The notes: a model not told the origin generated them from the sequence alone. Counted from the stretch's first letter, positions 23,186 through 31,050 are shown. The stretch: DNA of 35,228 nucleotides from Deltaproteobacteria bacterium (GCA_016209105.1 JACQWR010000027.1:65497-100724), one strand, 5' to 3'. Numbers and translations: made by a program.

Positions 23186-23374
23186 ATGAAGGTCTATATT
23201 GATGAAGAGGAGTGCATCGGCTGCGGTTCCTGCGAGGGGATCTGCCCGGAGGTTTTCCAGCTCAACGCCGACACGGGCAAGGCCATGGTCATTGAACCCG
23301 AGGGAGGCCCGGATGATCTCATTGATGAAGCGATCGAGTCTTGTCCTGTCTCGTGTATACATCGGGAGGAATAA
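23186..23374 (+). CDS. monocluster [4Fe-4S] ferredoxin
   Basis: A 62-residue ferredoxin starting MKVYIDEEECIGCGSC. C10, C13, C16 and C53 (followed by Pro) fit the ligand pattern of single-cluster ferredoxins of Desulfovibrio type. C20 and C57 are extra and could form a disulfide or a second site. It is small, acidic and cytoplasmic. It lies 56 nt after the two-motif Fe-S protein and ends the hcp run, so it is a candidate electron carrier for Hcp, FprA or the siroheme-type protein. Confidence 0.9.
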   Translation: MKVYIDEEECIGCGSCEGICPEVFQLNADTGKAMVIEPEGGPDDLIDEAIESCPVSCIHREE

Positions 23375-23410
23375 CGACTCCGGAAACAGCGCTGCCGGCA
23401 GGAATATTGT

Positions 23411-23424
23411 AATATCCTGATATT
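23411..23424. promoter_or_regulatory. inverted repeat upstream of the nifS-like promoter
   Basis: AATATC-CT-GATATT is a perfect 6-bp inverted repeat 11 nt upstream of the -35 box. The position fits an activator or repressor site. No cognate regulator is recognised nearby; IscR/Rrf2 type is only a guess. Confidence 0.4.
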
Positions 23425-23434
23425 GATTGTTTTC

Positions 23435-23463
23435 TTGACACGGCCCCCCGTTGCCGGTATACT
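23435..23463 (+). promoter_or_regulatory. sigma70 promoter for the nifS-like operon
   Basis: TTGACA (23435-23440), a 17-nt spacer, TATACT (23458-23463): nearly consensus. Transcription would start near 23470, about 115 nt before the chosen start codon. It separates the sulfur operon from the hcp run. Confidence 0.75.
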
Positions 23464-23585
23464 GTTCAATCTGGAAAATACTCAGATATCCGGCAACACG
23501 GGTGTAAGCTGAAGCAGGAAAGAAACCATCAAGGATGTCGGAGAAGGAACGGTTGCTGTTCCAGGAGAACAGTGAAAGGAGAGCG

Positions 23586-24833
23586 GTGAGAGCGGTATAC
23601 TTGGAGAATCAGGCCAACACGAGGGTTGACGAGCGTGTGCTTGAAGAAATGCTCCCCTATTTCAAGGAACAGTACGGCAACGCCCAGAGCATGCACTCTC
23701 TCGGCGCCGTTTCTAAAGACGCCATTGAGAAGGCACGCAAAGAAGTTGCCGATCTGATCGGCTCCCGGGAAAATGAAATTTATTTCACCTCCTGTGCCTC
23801 CGAGGCCAACAACCTCGCGGTGAAAGGCGTTGCTGATGCCTATAAGCAGAAAGGAAAGCACCTCGTTGTTTCGGCAATTGAACATTTTTCCGTTCTGAAT
23901 GCCGCCCGACGCCTTGGCCAGAACGGGTTTGACGTCACCTACCTGCCCGTTGACCGGTATGGCCTCATTTCTCCGGAAGAAGTAAAAAACGCACTTAGGG
24001 AAGACACGGTGCTGGTTTCCATTCAGCATGCAAACCCGGAAATCGGGACGATTCAGCCGCTCGAGGAAATCTCCCGGATCGTCCGTGAAAAGAAAATTCC
24101 CCTCCACACCGATGCTACCTGCACCGCAGGCATCATCCCCGTGGACGTGAACAGCCTGGGAGTTGATCTCCTGACTCTTTCCGGATCCCAATTTTACGGC
24201 CCCAAGGGCGCCAGCGCCCTCTACATCAAGAAGGGCATAAAACTAACGCCGCAAATTGACGGCGGCATACAGGAAAACGGCCGCCGCGCGGGCACGGAAA
24301 ACGTGCCGGCGATCGTGGGCTTCGGCAAGGCCTGTGTGCTCGCAAAAAGCGAAAGGGATGATAACAAGCGGAAAATGCTGCCGCTCCGGGATCGCCTCAT
24401 CGCCGCCCTGCCCGAAAAAATAGAGCACATTTACGTAAACGGGCACCCGGACAAACGGCTTCCCAACAACGTGAACATCTCCGTTGAATTTGTGGAAGGC
24501 GAAGGTATGTTCCTGCTTCTGGACCAGAAGGGCATTTACGTATCCAGCGGCTCCGCCTGCGCATCGAAGGCGCTAAAAATGTCGCATGTACTTTCGGCAA
24601 TTAACGTGGATCCAGCCGTCGGACAGGGCTCCATTCTGATCACGCTTTCAAAATACACTACGTCAGAAGACATTGATTATCTCCTCGCGGAATTTCCGCC
24701 CATCGTAAAAAGGCTCCGGGACATGTCCCCGCTGTACAGTTATTTCCTGAAAACGGGACAGCGCCGTCCAGCCGGACCGGGCACCGATTACGAGCACGAA
24801 CATGAACACGAACAAAACCAGGAAGAAGAATAG
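23586..24833 (+). CDS. NifS/IscS-like aminotransferase-V protein lacking the PLP lysine
   Basis: A 415-residue protein. GTG 23586 has AAAGGAG 4 nt upstream and starts like typical NifS proteins (VYLENQANTRVDERVLEEMLPYF); ATG 23535 is an alternative. The fold I class V features are there: CASEANNLA near residue 70, His100 (SAIEH), D176 and GRRAGTENVPAIV. SSGSACAS carries Cys325, which corresponds to the catalytic cysteine. Two key residues are changed: the HK pair of the PLP site is S201-Q202 (SGSQFYGPKG), and the DAxQ motif reads DATC (C179). Without the Schiff-base lysine, normal cysteine desulfuration is unlikely. It may serve as a cysteine donor or cluster-assembly partner for the IscU encoded 9 nt downstream. 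The tail is His/Glu-rich (YEHEHEHEQNQEEE). Confidence 0.88.
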   Translation: MRAVYLENQANTRVDERVLEEMLPYFKEQYGNAQSMHSLGAVSKDAIEKARKEVADLIGSRENEIYFTSCASEANNLAVKGVADAYKQKGKHLVVSAIEHFSVLNAARRLGQNGFDVTYLPVDRYGLISPEEVKNALREDTVLVSIQHANPEIGTIQPLEEISRIVREKKIPLHTDATCTAGIIPVDVNSLGVDLLTLSGSQFYGPKGASALYIKKGIKLTPQIDGGIQENGRRAGTENVPAIVGFGKACVLAKSERDDNKRKMLPLRDRLIAALPEKIEHIYVNGHPDKRLPNNVNISVEFVEGEGMFLLLDQKGIYVSSGSACASKALKMSHVLSAINVDPAVGQGSILITLSKYTTSEDIDYLLAEFPPIVKRLRDMSPLYSYFLKTGQRRPAGPGTDYEHEHEHEQNQEEE

Positions 24834-24842
24834 GAGAGGGGT

Positions 24843-25226
24843 ATGGCATTTTACTCAGAAAAAGTTATGGATCATTTCCAGAATCCCCGGAATGTCGGCG
24901 AAATAAAGGATGCCGACGGCACCGGCGAAATCGGGAACCCGGTCTGCGGCGACATGATGTCCTTTTACATAAAAGTTAAGGATAACGTTATCGAGGACGT
25001 AAAATTTAAGACGTTCGGATGCGGCGCCGCAATCGCTGTCTCCTCCATGGTCAGCGAAATGGCAAAAGGCAAGACGCTCGACGAAGCAATGCAAATAACC
25101 AATGCCAGTGTCGCCAAGGAGCTGGGAGGGCTTCCTCCCAACAAGATGCATTGCTCCAATTTGGGCGCCGATGCGCTCCACAAGGCGATTGAAGACTATA
25201 AGAGAAAACACGGGGGGACGACATGA
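24843..25226 (+). CDS. IscU/NifU-type Fe-S scaffold protein
   Basis: A 127-residue scaffold on which Fe-S clusters are built. AGGAGAGGGG is directly upstream of ATG 24843. Conserved cluster residues are all present: C35 and D37 (GNPVCGDMM), C60 (FGCGAAIA) and C104 (KMHCSNLGADAL). LPPNKMHC corresponds to the LPPVK motif of E. coli IscU that HscA chaperones recognise; Val is replaced by Asn here. Only the N-terminal IscU-like part of NifU is present. It starts 9 nt after the NifS-like gene and its stop codon overlaps the next ATG by the sequence ATGA, so translation is coupled. Confidence 0.93.
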   Translation: MAFYSEKVMDHFQNPRNVGEIKDADGTGEIGNPVCGDMMSFYIKVKDNVIEDVKFKTFGCGAAIAVSSMVSEMAKGKTLDEAMQITNASVAKELGGLPPNKMHCSNLGADALHKAIEDYKRKHGGTT

Positions 25227-25399
25227 AAGGAAAATGTAAATGCCGTTTCTGCGAAGATGAGCTGGTGCAAGATTGCATGGAGCCGCCCTTCTGTCAGCCG
25301 TGCGATGTCGTATTCATACAGTGTAAGCAGTGCGGAGAATCCTTCAGCAACCGGCTTAAGGTCTGCCCCACGTGCAAGACAAAAACAGCCGCTTCCTGA
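25223..25399 (+). CDS. 58-residue ten-cysteine protein (zinc-ribbon-like)
   Basis: A small frame starting at ATG 25223, overlapping the scaffold gene stop by ATGA, encoding 58 residues with ten cysteines: C5, C7, C10, C18, C24, C27, C34, C37, C48 and C51. C34-x2-C37 ... C48-x2-C51 is a classic four-cysteine zinc ribbon (QCKQCGESF ... VCPTCKT). The first half, CKCRFCEDELVQDC and FCQPCD, gives a second candidate site. It could bind zinc or an Fe-S cluster, or relay persulfide sulfur between its neighbours. Translational coupling and the absence of overlapping alternatives support a real gene. I do not recognise a named family. Confidence 0.82.
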   Translation: MKGKCKCRFCEDELVQDCMEPPFCQPCDVVFIQCKQCGESFSNRLKVCPTCKTKTAAS

Positions 25400-25449
25400 A
25401 AACCGGGAAATAGGGAATGGGGGATCAGATTCCGGGCTGTTGTGTGCAT

Positions 25450-25920
25450 ATGAAAGAAAAAATGACCATCATCCTGTTTTCCGGCGAGCTCGATCGCGCA
25501 ATTGCAGCGTTTACGCTGGCGACAACAGCCGCAGCAAGCAACATGGAGGTGACCATTTTTTTCACTTTCTGGGGCCTCAATATCTTGAAAAAAGAAACAT
25601 TTGCTTTTCCCCCCGCACAGAAGCTTATGCAGAAGATGTTTAATTTCATGAGCACTGCGCGATTGCCCATTTCCCGGCTGAACATGCTTGGACTCGGCCC
25701 GTGGATGATGAAAAAACTCATGAGGGAAACGGGCATGGCATCGCTCGAAGATCTCATGAAACTTGCAAAACAGCTGGGAGTAAAATATATTGCCTGCAGC
25801 ACGAGTTGCGGTGTTCTGGGGCTGTCGAGCGAAAATCTCATCCCCGGTGTGGATGAGTTCACCGGGGCTTCGTCCTATCTAAGCGAAGCACGGGATGCGA
25901 AAATAAATCTATTTATATGA
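25450..25920 (+). CDS. DsrE/DsrE2-family sulfur-transfer protein
   Basis: A 156-residue protein from ATG 25450 (MKEKMTIILFSGELDRAIAAF); the frame is open from ATG 25417 but the first eleven codons have no family look. The DsrE fold is indicated by TLATTAAASNMEVTIFFTFWGLNIL and LAKQLGVKYIACSTSC, where C-x3-C near residue 118 includes the conserved DsrE2 cysteine. GVDEFTGASSYLSEARDA ends the domain. The central stretch (FNFMSTARLPISRLNMLGLGPWMM) is hydrophobic and may touch the membrane. DsrE-type proteins carry sulfur as cysteine persulfide, often with TusA, whose gene overlaps this stop codon by ATGA. Confidence 0.88.
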   Translation: MKEKMTIILFSGELDRAIAAFTLATTAAASNMEVTIFFTFWGLNILKKETFAFPPAQKLMQKMFNFMSTARLPISRLNMLGLGPWMMKKLMRETGMASLEDLMKLAKQLGVKYIACSTSCGVLGLSSENLIPGVDEFTGASSYLSEARDAKINLFI

Positions 25921-26144
25921 ATGTCACGAAATCACTCGATTGTACCGGTCTCTTCTGTCCCATGCCCATTGTGCAAACGAAGCTGGAACTTGACGGTATG
26001 ACACCCGGTGAAGTGCTGGAAGTCATTGCCGATGATGCCGGTTTTGAAAAGGACCTGCCGGCATGGTGTGGTATGTCCGGTGAAAAATTCCTGGAAATGA
26101 AAAAAGAGGGGAATCTGCTGAAAGGCTACGTAATGAAAAAATAA
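25917..26144 (+). CDS. TusA/SirA-family sulfur carrier protein
   Basis: A 75-residue protein of the TusA family. The motif DCTGLFCPMPIVQTKLEL holds the CPMP active cysteine C14, which accepts a persulfide sulfur; C9 is nearby. Further family features are GMTPGEVLEVIADDAGFEKDLPAWC and a C-terminal LLKGYVMKK. It would pass sulfur from a donor to a target enzyme or tRNA. The ATG overlaps the DsrE stop, so the two are made together. With the DsrE-like protein this resembles the sulfur-relay pairs of sulfur-metabolising bacteria. Confidence 0.92.
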   Translation: MNVTKSLDCTGLFCPMPIVQTKLELDGMTPGEVLEVIADDAGFEKDLPAWCGMSGEKFLEMKKEGNLLKGYVMKK

Positions 26145-26190
26145 CGACTTTCCGGTGCTCGATTCCAGTCGGATACGTCAACAATTGAGG

Positions 26191-26333
26191 ACGGCTTCAG
26201 AAAAAGCGCCAGAGGCAAGGCGCGCGAAACATGAGGAATGAGGCGTACATTGAGCGTACGTCGCATGCCTGCCCCCGCAAAGGCGGGGGAATGATGAAGC
26301 GCAACACAGCATCTGGACTTTTTATGAAGTCGT
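26191..26333. mobile_element. MITE-like palindromic element with a nested hairpin
   Basis: Imperfect inverted ends of about 35 nt: 26191-26225 begins ACGGCTTCAGAAAAAG, and the complement of 26299-26333 begins ACGACTTCATAAAAAG. In between, CGTAC/GTACG gives a short inner stem, and CCCCCGC-AAAG-GCGGGGG (26272-26289) is a perfect 7-bp hairpin followed by AATGA. No coding capacity. It lies in the 202-nt gap between the TusA-like and MBL genes and ends 13 nt before the latter's start codon. The family looks like short repeats of Syntrophus-type genomes, recalled rather than searched. Confidence 0.6.
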
Positions 26334-26346
26334 AAAGGGAGAAGAT

Positions 26347-26976
26347 ATGTTTTTAGAACAAATGCAGGTCGGCGGCATGGCCGTATTCGCCTATCTTGTG
26401 GGTGACACCGCAAGCGGCGAGGCCCTTATTATAGACCCTGCGGCGGATGTGGACGACATCATCGCCGAAGCGCAAAAAAACAAGCTGAAAATAAAATATA
26501 TCGTCAATACCCACGGTCACGTGGACCATATCATGGGGAACGCGGAAATGAAAAAAAAGACGGGGGCGCAGATCATCGTGCACGAGGACGATGCCGACAT
26601 GCTGACCAGCACGCCCCCTATGCTCCTCAAGATGTTCGGGGCAACGCATTCGCCACCCGCCGATATTACGGTAAAGGACGGGGATACCATCGCGGTGGGC
26701 GCGGTATCCTTAACGGTCATTCACACCCCCGGGCACACCCCCGGCGGCATCGCGCTCCACATGGACGGCATCGTTTTCACGGGGGACACCCTGTTTGTGG
26801 AAGCCGTGGGCAGGACCGATTTCCCGGACAGCTCCTGGCCGGCAATGCTCCGATCCATCCAGGAACGATTGTTCACCTTGCCCGAGGAAACGAAGGTATT
26901 GCCGGGACATAACTACGGCAGGACGCCGACCTCCACCATCGGCCACGAAAAGAAATACAATCCGTTCGTACGGTAG
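26347..26976 (+). CDS. metallo-beta-lactamase-fold hydrolase (glyoxalase II-like)
   Basis: A 209-residue metal-dependent hydrolase. The motif [11 protein letters not shown] is the zinc/iron-binding HxHx[27 protein letters not shown] and [11 protein letters not shown] supply the remaining ligands, as in glyoxalase II/YcbL-type proteins. [24 protein letters not shown] is usual for this branch. Substrates in the family include thioesters (hydroxyacylglutathione) and glutathione persulfide (ETHE1-type). Its position behind the sulfur genes makes persulfide or thioester chemistry tempting, but a MITE-like repeat lies between, so cotranscription is uncertain. AAGGGAG is about 7 nt before the ATG. 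Confidence 0.9.
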   Translation: MFLEQMQVGGMAVFAYLVGDTASGEALIIDPAADVDDIIAEAQKNKLKIKYIVNTHGHVDHIMGNAEMKKKTGAQIIVHEDDADMLTSTPPMLLKMFGATHSPPADITVKDGDTIAVGAVSLTVIHTPGHTPGGIALHMDGIVFTGDTLFVEAVGRTDFPDSSWPAMLRSIQERLFTLPEETKVLPGHNYGRTPTSTIGHEKKYNPFVR

Positions 26977-26993
26977 AAGAGAAGGGAACAGGT

Positions 26994-27899
26994 ATGAAAA
27001 ACACGGGATTGATGAGGAGTGATTTTCCGGGGTTAACGCTGGCGGGACGGGGAAAGGTACGTGACATCTATAGCCTGGATTCCCACCTGCTTATTGTGGC
27101 CACGGACCGGATTTCCGCCTTCGACATGATTATGCCCAATCCGGTCCCCGGCAAGGGTGAGATACTTACCCGCATGTCCGCTTTCTGGTTCAATGAGATG
27201 AAGGATATTATCAAGAACCACCTTGTTTCCACAAATCCCGCTGATTTCCCCGCAGTCTGCCGTCCCTACGCAGAAGCGCTGAAAGGCAGAAGCATGCTGG
27301 TGAGGACGGCGAAACCGCTGGCCGTGGAATGCGTCGTGCGCGGCTACCTGAGCGGTTCGGGCTGGAAAGACTACCTTCAGAACAGAACCGTCTCCGGCAT
27401 CACGCTTCCGGAAGGCTTGCGGGAATCGGATAAACTTCCCCAACCGATCTTTACTCCCTCCACCAAGGCTGCGGAAGGAGAGCACGACATGGCCATCGCC
27501 AGAAAAGAAATGGAAAATATCATCGGCCGAGAAATTACGGAACAGGTAATCACCGCCAGTTTGGCCGTGTACAAAAAGGCAGCGGAAATCGCCGCCGCCG
27601 CGGGCATTATCATTGCGGATACGAAAATGGAATTCGGCCTTCTGGAAGACGGCGAGCTGATCCTGATCGATGAACTTCTCACCCCGGATTCTTCGCGGTT
27701 TTGGCCCCGCGATACGTATGAAGCAGGCAGGCCGCAGAAGAGTTTCGACAAACAGTTCCTGAGAGACTATCTCCTCTCCATTCACTGGAATCAGAAACCA
27801 CCCGCCCCCGATCTTCCCGAAGAGATCATCAATAAGACCAGGGATAAATATGAGGAAGCCCTGAATCGCCTCACGAAGAAATCCCCCCCTTTATCTTGA
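26994..27899 (+). CDS. purC: phosphoribosylaminoimidazole-succinocarboxamide synthase
   Basis: A 301-residue enzyme of purine synthesis that joins aspartate to CAIR with ATP to make SAICAR. Family motifs are [101 protein letters not shown] and [11 protein letters not shown]. The length is that of the longer, yeast-like form. It begins 17 nt after the MBL gene and may share its transcript. No other purine genes are in the window. Confidence 0.97.
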   Translation: MKNTGLMRSDFPGLTLAGRGKVRDIYSLDSHLLIVATDRISAFDMIMPNPVPGKGEILTRMSAFWFNEMKDIIKNHLVSTNPADFPAVCRPYAEALKGRSMLVRTAKPLAVECVVRGYLSGSGWKDYLQNRTVSGITLPEGLRESDKLPQPIFTPSTKAAEGEHDMAIARKEMENIIGREITEQVITASLAVYKKAAEIAAAAGIIIADTKMEFGLLEDGELILIDELLTPDSSRFWPRDTYEAGRPQKSFDKQFLRDYLLSIHWNQKPPAPDLPEEIINKTRDKYEEALNRLTKKSPPLS

Positions 27900-27924
27900 C
27901 AGGTCAGGAGAAGTTTACTATTCT
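27896..27924 (+). promoter_or_regulatory. sigma70 promoter between purC and the dnaJ pair
   Basis: TTGACA (27896-27901), overlapping the purC stop codon, a 17-nt spacer and TATTCT (27919-27924). Transcription would begin near 27931, about 30 nt before the next start. Confidence 0.6.
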
Positions 27925-27962
27925 CACCGAATGATTACGATGAACTATCTCCTGCTTTTGGT

Positions 27963-28367
27963 TTGCGTAAATTGAAAAAAATAACTTTACCGGACTACTG
28001 GAAAAAACAGCAGCTTCTCTACATGGATCGTTCATCCGACGGGGAGATTATTGCCTGCGGCAACTGTTATCTGGAAGCGAACAGGATTGCCGATGCCGCC
28101 GAGTGCTACCAGCGGGCAAATTACCGGGCCGGCCTGGAAAAGGTCAGGGATATGGCGGAAGCGGCAGGGGATGTAATGTTATACCAACAGGCGCTGAAGG
28201 CATTGAACCAAACCGCAACTCCCGACGACTGGGACAGGATAGGCAAGCAGGCCTTTGCGTTGAAGAAATACACCTTCAGTCTCCATGCCTTTGAAAAGAG
28301 CGAAAACGGTGTCATGATCGGGGAAATCAGGAAAATATTATCCGGGTTAAAGGAAAAAGTTGCATGA
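27963..28367 (+). CDS. small helical TPR-like protein, unknown function
   Basis: A protein of about 134 residues. The chosen start is TTG 27963; another TTG is at 27972, and no ATG or GTG occurs in the frame upstream back to the stop at 27897. The composition is helical: [42 protein letters not shown] and [37 protein letters not shown] look like two degenerate TPR-like pairs. Its stop overlaps the dnaJ ATG by ATGA, so its translation is coupled to dnaJ. It could be a partner that brings clients to the chaperone, but this is a guess from context. I do not recognise a named family. Confidence 0.7.
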   Translation: MRKLKKITLPDYWKKQQLLYMDRSSDGEIIACGNCYLEANRIADAAECYQRANYRAGLEKVRDMAEAAGDVMLYQQALKALNQTATPDDWDRIGKQAFALKKYTFSLHAFEKSENGVMIGEIRKILSGLKEKVA

Positions 28368-29437
28368 TAAAAACCTGTTACTATGCAGTGCTCGGCGTCG
28401 AAAGAACGGCCCCAGAGGAGGAAATAAAGAAAAGCTACCGCAAACTGGCCATGAAGTACCATCCGGATAGAAACCCGGGCAACAAGGCGGCGGAAGAGAA
28501 ATTCAAGGAAGCGGCGGAAGCTTACGAGGTGTTGAGCGACAGCGATAAGAGGCGTATATACGACCAGTTTGGTCATGAGGGCTTAAGCGGAACCGGGTTC
28601 AGGGGTTTTTCCGGATTTGAGGATATATTCGCCAGTTTCGGCGATATTTTCGAGGATGTTTTCGGCTTTGGGGGGCGGGGAAGACCGAGAACGGCGGCAC
28701 GCGCAGGGGCGGATCTGCGCTATGACCTTAAAATCCCCTTCGTTGATGCCGCGCTGGGCGTCTCCACCGACATAGAAATAACCAAATCCACCGTATGTCA
28801 AGATTGTGGAGGAAATGGGGCGGCACCCGGCACCTCGCCCCAGGTGTGCGAATTATGTCGTGGAAGGGGACAGGTGACGCAGACCAGCGGATTTTTCACC
28901 GTAAACGCTACCTGCCCCCACTGTCGGGGACGGGGACAAATCGTTCACGAAGGCTGTCCCCGCTGCAATGCAACAGGCAGGGAAAAGGTTAAGAAAAGCG
29001 TACATCTCAAAATCCCCGGCGGCGTGGAAACTGGATCACGCCTGAGATTGCGCGGAGAAGGCGAATCGGGAGAACTTGGCGGACCGTCTGGTGATTTGTA
29101 TGTTTTCATCCATGTGGAGCCGCATGAATTTTTCCAGAGGAGGGGGGACGATATTTACTATCAACTTCCCGTCTCTTTTATACAGGCGGCACTGGGAGCA
29201 AAGGTGGAATCGCCGACCCTGTGGGGACAGGAAAAACTTAAGATTCCCCGAGGAACCCAGAGCGGCGCTACCTTCTGCCTCAAGGGAAAGGGTATCCCCC
29301 GCTTGCGCGGATTGGGCAGGGGCGACCAGATCATTGAAACACTGGTAACGATACCCAAGCACCTGACGAAAAAACAGGAAGAGCTTCTCCGGGAATTTGA
29401 AAAAATCAGCGGGGAAGAGGATTTGCAGGCGCTATAA
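28364..29437 (+). CDS. dnaJ: DnaJ-family co-chaperone
   Basis: A 357-residue Hsp40. The J domain (about residues 4-70) has [10 protein letters not shown] with the HPD motif that stimulates DnaK. A Gly/Phe-rich region follows ([26 protein letters not shown]). The zinc-binding domain has four CxxCxGxG-type repeats: [24 protein letters not shown] and CPRCNATG, the last one degenerate. The C-terminal substrate-binding domains and [15 protein letters not shown] end the protein. This is a type I DnaJ by architecture, but a dnaK or grpE gene is not next to it, so it may be a second copy. Start ATG 28364 overlaps the previous stop. Confidence 0.95.
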   Translation: MIKTCYYAVLGVERTAPEEEIKKSYRKLAMKYHPDRNPGNKAAEEKFKEAAEAYEVLSDSDKRRIYDQFGHEGLSGTGFRGFSGFEDIFASFGDIFEDVFGFGGRGRPRTAARAGADLRYDLKIPFVDAALGVSTDIEITKSTVCQDCGGNGAAPGTSPQVCELCRGRGQVTQTSGFFTVNATCPHCRGRGQIVHEGCPRCNATGREKVKKSVHLKIPGGVETGSRLRLRGEGESGELGGPSGDLYVFIHVEPHEFFQRRGDDIYYQLPVSFIQAALGAKVESPTLWGQEKLKIPRGTQSGATFCLKGKGIPRLRGLGRGDQIIETLVTIPKHLTKKQEELLREFEKISGEEDLQAL

Positions 29438-29477
29438 AAACCACGTGCAGTTTACCTTATAAAAGAAAGGATGACAC

Positions 29478-29879
29478 ATGGTGACGACAAAGAAATGCCT
29501 TTTGTTGCTGGTCATGGGTGTTTTTCTCCTCTCCGGTTGTCCGGCAGCTATCGTCGGCGGGGCTGCTGCGGGGGCCGGTTCCGGGACCTATCTTTATGTC
29601 AACGGGGAACTGAAGGCGGACTATAATTCCCCCTTGGAGAAGGTATGGGCGGCCTGCGAAAAAACCGTCGCGGACATGCGTGGCCTGGACGTGGAACCGA
29701 TCAAGGAAATTGCCAGGGGTACTATCAACGCCGTTATTGACGATGAAAAAGTCAAGATCACCGTGGAATACAAGGCCAGGAATGTAACCACCGTCGCCAT
29801 ACGCGTGGGCATGCTCGGCAGCAAGCTTTCTTCCCAGCTCCTCCACGACAAGGTGGCCGACAACCTCGTCAAGAAATGA
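29478..29879 (+). CDS. DUF3568 family lipoprotein
   Basis: A 133-residue lipoprotein. AAAGG lies 7 nt before the ATG. The signal peptide MVTTKKCLLLLVMGVFLLSGC ends with a lipobox (LSGC), so C21 is the lipidated residue. Then comes a Gly/Ala-rich stretch (AAIVGGAAAGAGSGTYLYVNGELKADY), typical of the DUF3568 family, and a mixed alpha/beta domain (KVWAACEKTVADM, GTINAVIDDEKVKITVEYK, VTTVAIRVGMLG). It is probably in the outer membrane. Function unknown. It stands alone between dnaJ (40 nt upstream) and the membrane protein. Confidence 0.85.
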   Translation: MVTTKKCLLLLVMGVFLLSGCPAAIVGGAAAGAGSGTYLYVNGELKADYNSPLEKVWAACEKTVADMRGLDVEPIKEIARGTINAVIDDEKVKITVEYKARNVTTVAIRVGMLGSKLSSQLLHDKVADNLVKK

Positions 29880-29958
29880 CGCACGCGGTTATCCGAAACG
29901 ATGCTTCTCAGGAAGCAGCACACATAATTTGCGTCCTTTGACGGGGAGAGCCCGAACG

Positions 29959-30936
29959 ATGAAAATAAAGCTGATTGCGGGACTTCTTCTCAGCGGCTTC
30001 CTGGTTTATCTGTCTGTCCGAGGCATTGATTTTCAGAGTGTCGTGAGGGGGCTGATAACCATCAGGTACGGCTATGCGTTGCTCTTTCTTGCTGTCGCGT
30101 TTCTGATGCAGGTGCTCCGGTCGGTACGGTGGGGAATGATTTTACGTCCTCTTGAGAAGATTGATCAGTTCACGCTTTTTTCCGTATCCAACGTCGGGTT
30201 CCTGGCCATTATAGCGATCCCCGCGCGGATCGGCGAGCTGGCAAGGCCCTATCTCATTACGAAGAAAAGCCGCATCCCCATGACCTGCGCAGTGGGGACC
30301 ATTTTTGTGGAGCGTATCTTTGACAGTCTGGGGGTTCTGCTTATCGCTGTTTTGACGCCCGTCTTCACTTCAGTGCCTCCCTGGCTGACAAGGGCAAGCC
30401 TGATCTTCTTCTGGATTACGATAGGGTTTCTGACGGTGACGATTTTCCTTGTCATCAAACGTGATGCGCTCCTGAAGGCGTTAAACCCATTTTTCTGCCG
30501 GCTATCGGAGAAGAAGGCGCTGCTCGTGGAACGTCTTTTCCATCAGTTCAGCGACGGCCTCAAAATCATCACTGATTTCAAACTTCTCGTACAGGTCAGC
30601 TTCCTGACCGTTATGATATGGCTGGTAGATGTGGCCGCCATCTATATACTTTTTATTGCCTTTGGTTTCAACCTGCCGCCTGCCGCTGCTGTTGTTTTGA
30701 TGATCGTTCTCATCATAGGGATAGCGATCCCCACGGCGCCCGGCTTTGTTGGCAACTGGCATTTCTTCTGCATTCTGGGCCTCGGTATCTTCGGCGTCCC
30801 CCGGCCGGAAGCCCTTTCCTTCGCCATCATCTACCATTTCCTTTCTATCGGGATACTGATCGTTCTGGGACTCCTGTTCCTCCCCTTCAACCAGTTCTCC
30901 CTCTCGTCCCTCAGTACCCGGATCAGCGGCAGTTGA
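29959..30936 (+). CDS. UPF0104 / lysylphosphatidylglycerol-synthase-type membrane protein
   Basis: A 325-residue integral membrane protein. ATG 29959 has GGGGAGAG 8 nt upstream; a TTG at 29929 is unlikely. About eight hydrophobic segments are visible. They include LIAGLLLSGFLVYLSV, YALLFLAVAFLMQVL, VGFLAIIAIPARIGELARP (family signature), VGTIFVERIFDSLGVLLIAVL, ASLIFFWITIGFLTVTIFLV, AIYILFIAFGF, AAAVVLMIVLIIGIAIPTAPGFVGNWHFF and AIIYHFLSIGILIVLGLLFL. The family (the flippase part of MprF and its relatives) moves lipids or lipid-linked sugars. There is no aminoacyltransferase domain, so it is a flippase-like or glycolipid-related protein of unknown substrate. Confidence 0.88.
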   Translation: MKIKLIAGLLLSGFLVYLSVRGIDFQSVVRGLITIRYGYALLFLAVAFLMQVLRSVRWGMILRPLEKIDQFTLFSVSNVGFLAIIAIPARIGELARPYLITKKSRIPMTCAVGTIFVERIFDSLGVLLIAVLTPVFTSVPPWLTRASLIFFWITIGFLTVTIFLVIKRDALLKALNPFFCRLSEKKALLVERLFHQFSDGLKIITDFKLLVQVSFLTVMIWLVDVAAIYILFIAFGFNLPPAAAVVLMIVLIIGIAIPTAPGFVGNWHFFCILGLGIFGVPRPEALSFAIIYHFLSIGILIVLGLLFLPFNQFSLSSLSTRISGS

Positions 30937-31018
30937 AGTTCTCCTTGCGTGAACTGCAGAGCATCCATGCCCCTCAAGGAATAGCGTTGCTTAAGCATTT
31001 GCCCGCTTTTCCGAAATT

Positions 31019-31039
31019 AAAAAGGCGGCTTGCGCCGCC
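31019..31039 (-). terminator. intrinsic terminator of ppdK
   Basis: Read on the minus strand, GGCGGC-GCAA-GCCGCC is followed directly by TTTTT. The 6-bp all-GC stem lies 11 nt after the ppdK stop. On the plus strand only a weak T-rich stretch follows, but it may also end the convergent UPF0104 gene. Confidence 0.85.
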
Positions 31040-31050
31040 CTTCTAATCCT

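Noticed and set aside
23186..25226. nifS/nifU names taken as a sign of nitrogen fixation
   Set aside because: No nifH, nifD, nifK or other nitrogenase gene is present; the genes fit general Fe-S or sulfur handling.
26347..26976. Metallo-beta-lactamase gene as antibiotic resistance
   Set aside because: The sequence follows glyoxalase II/YcbL-type hydrolases, has no signal peptide and lies among housekeeping and sulfur genes.
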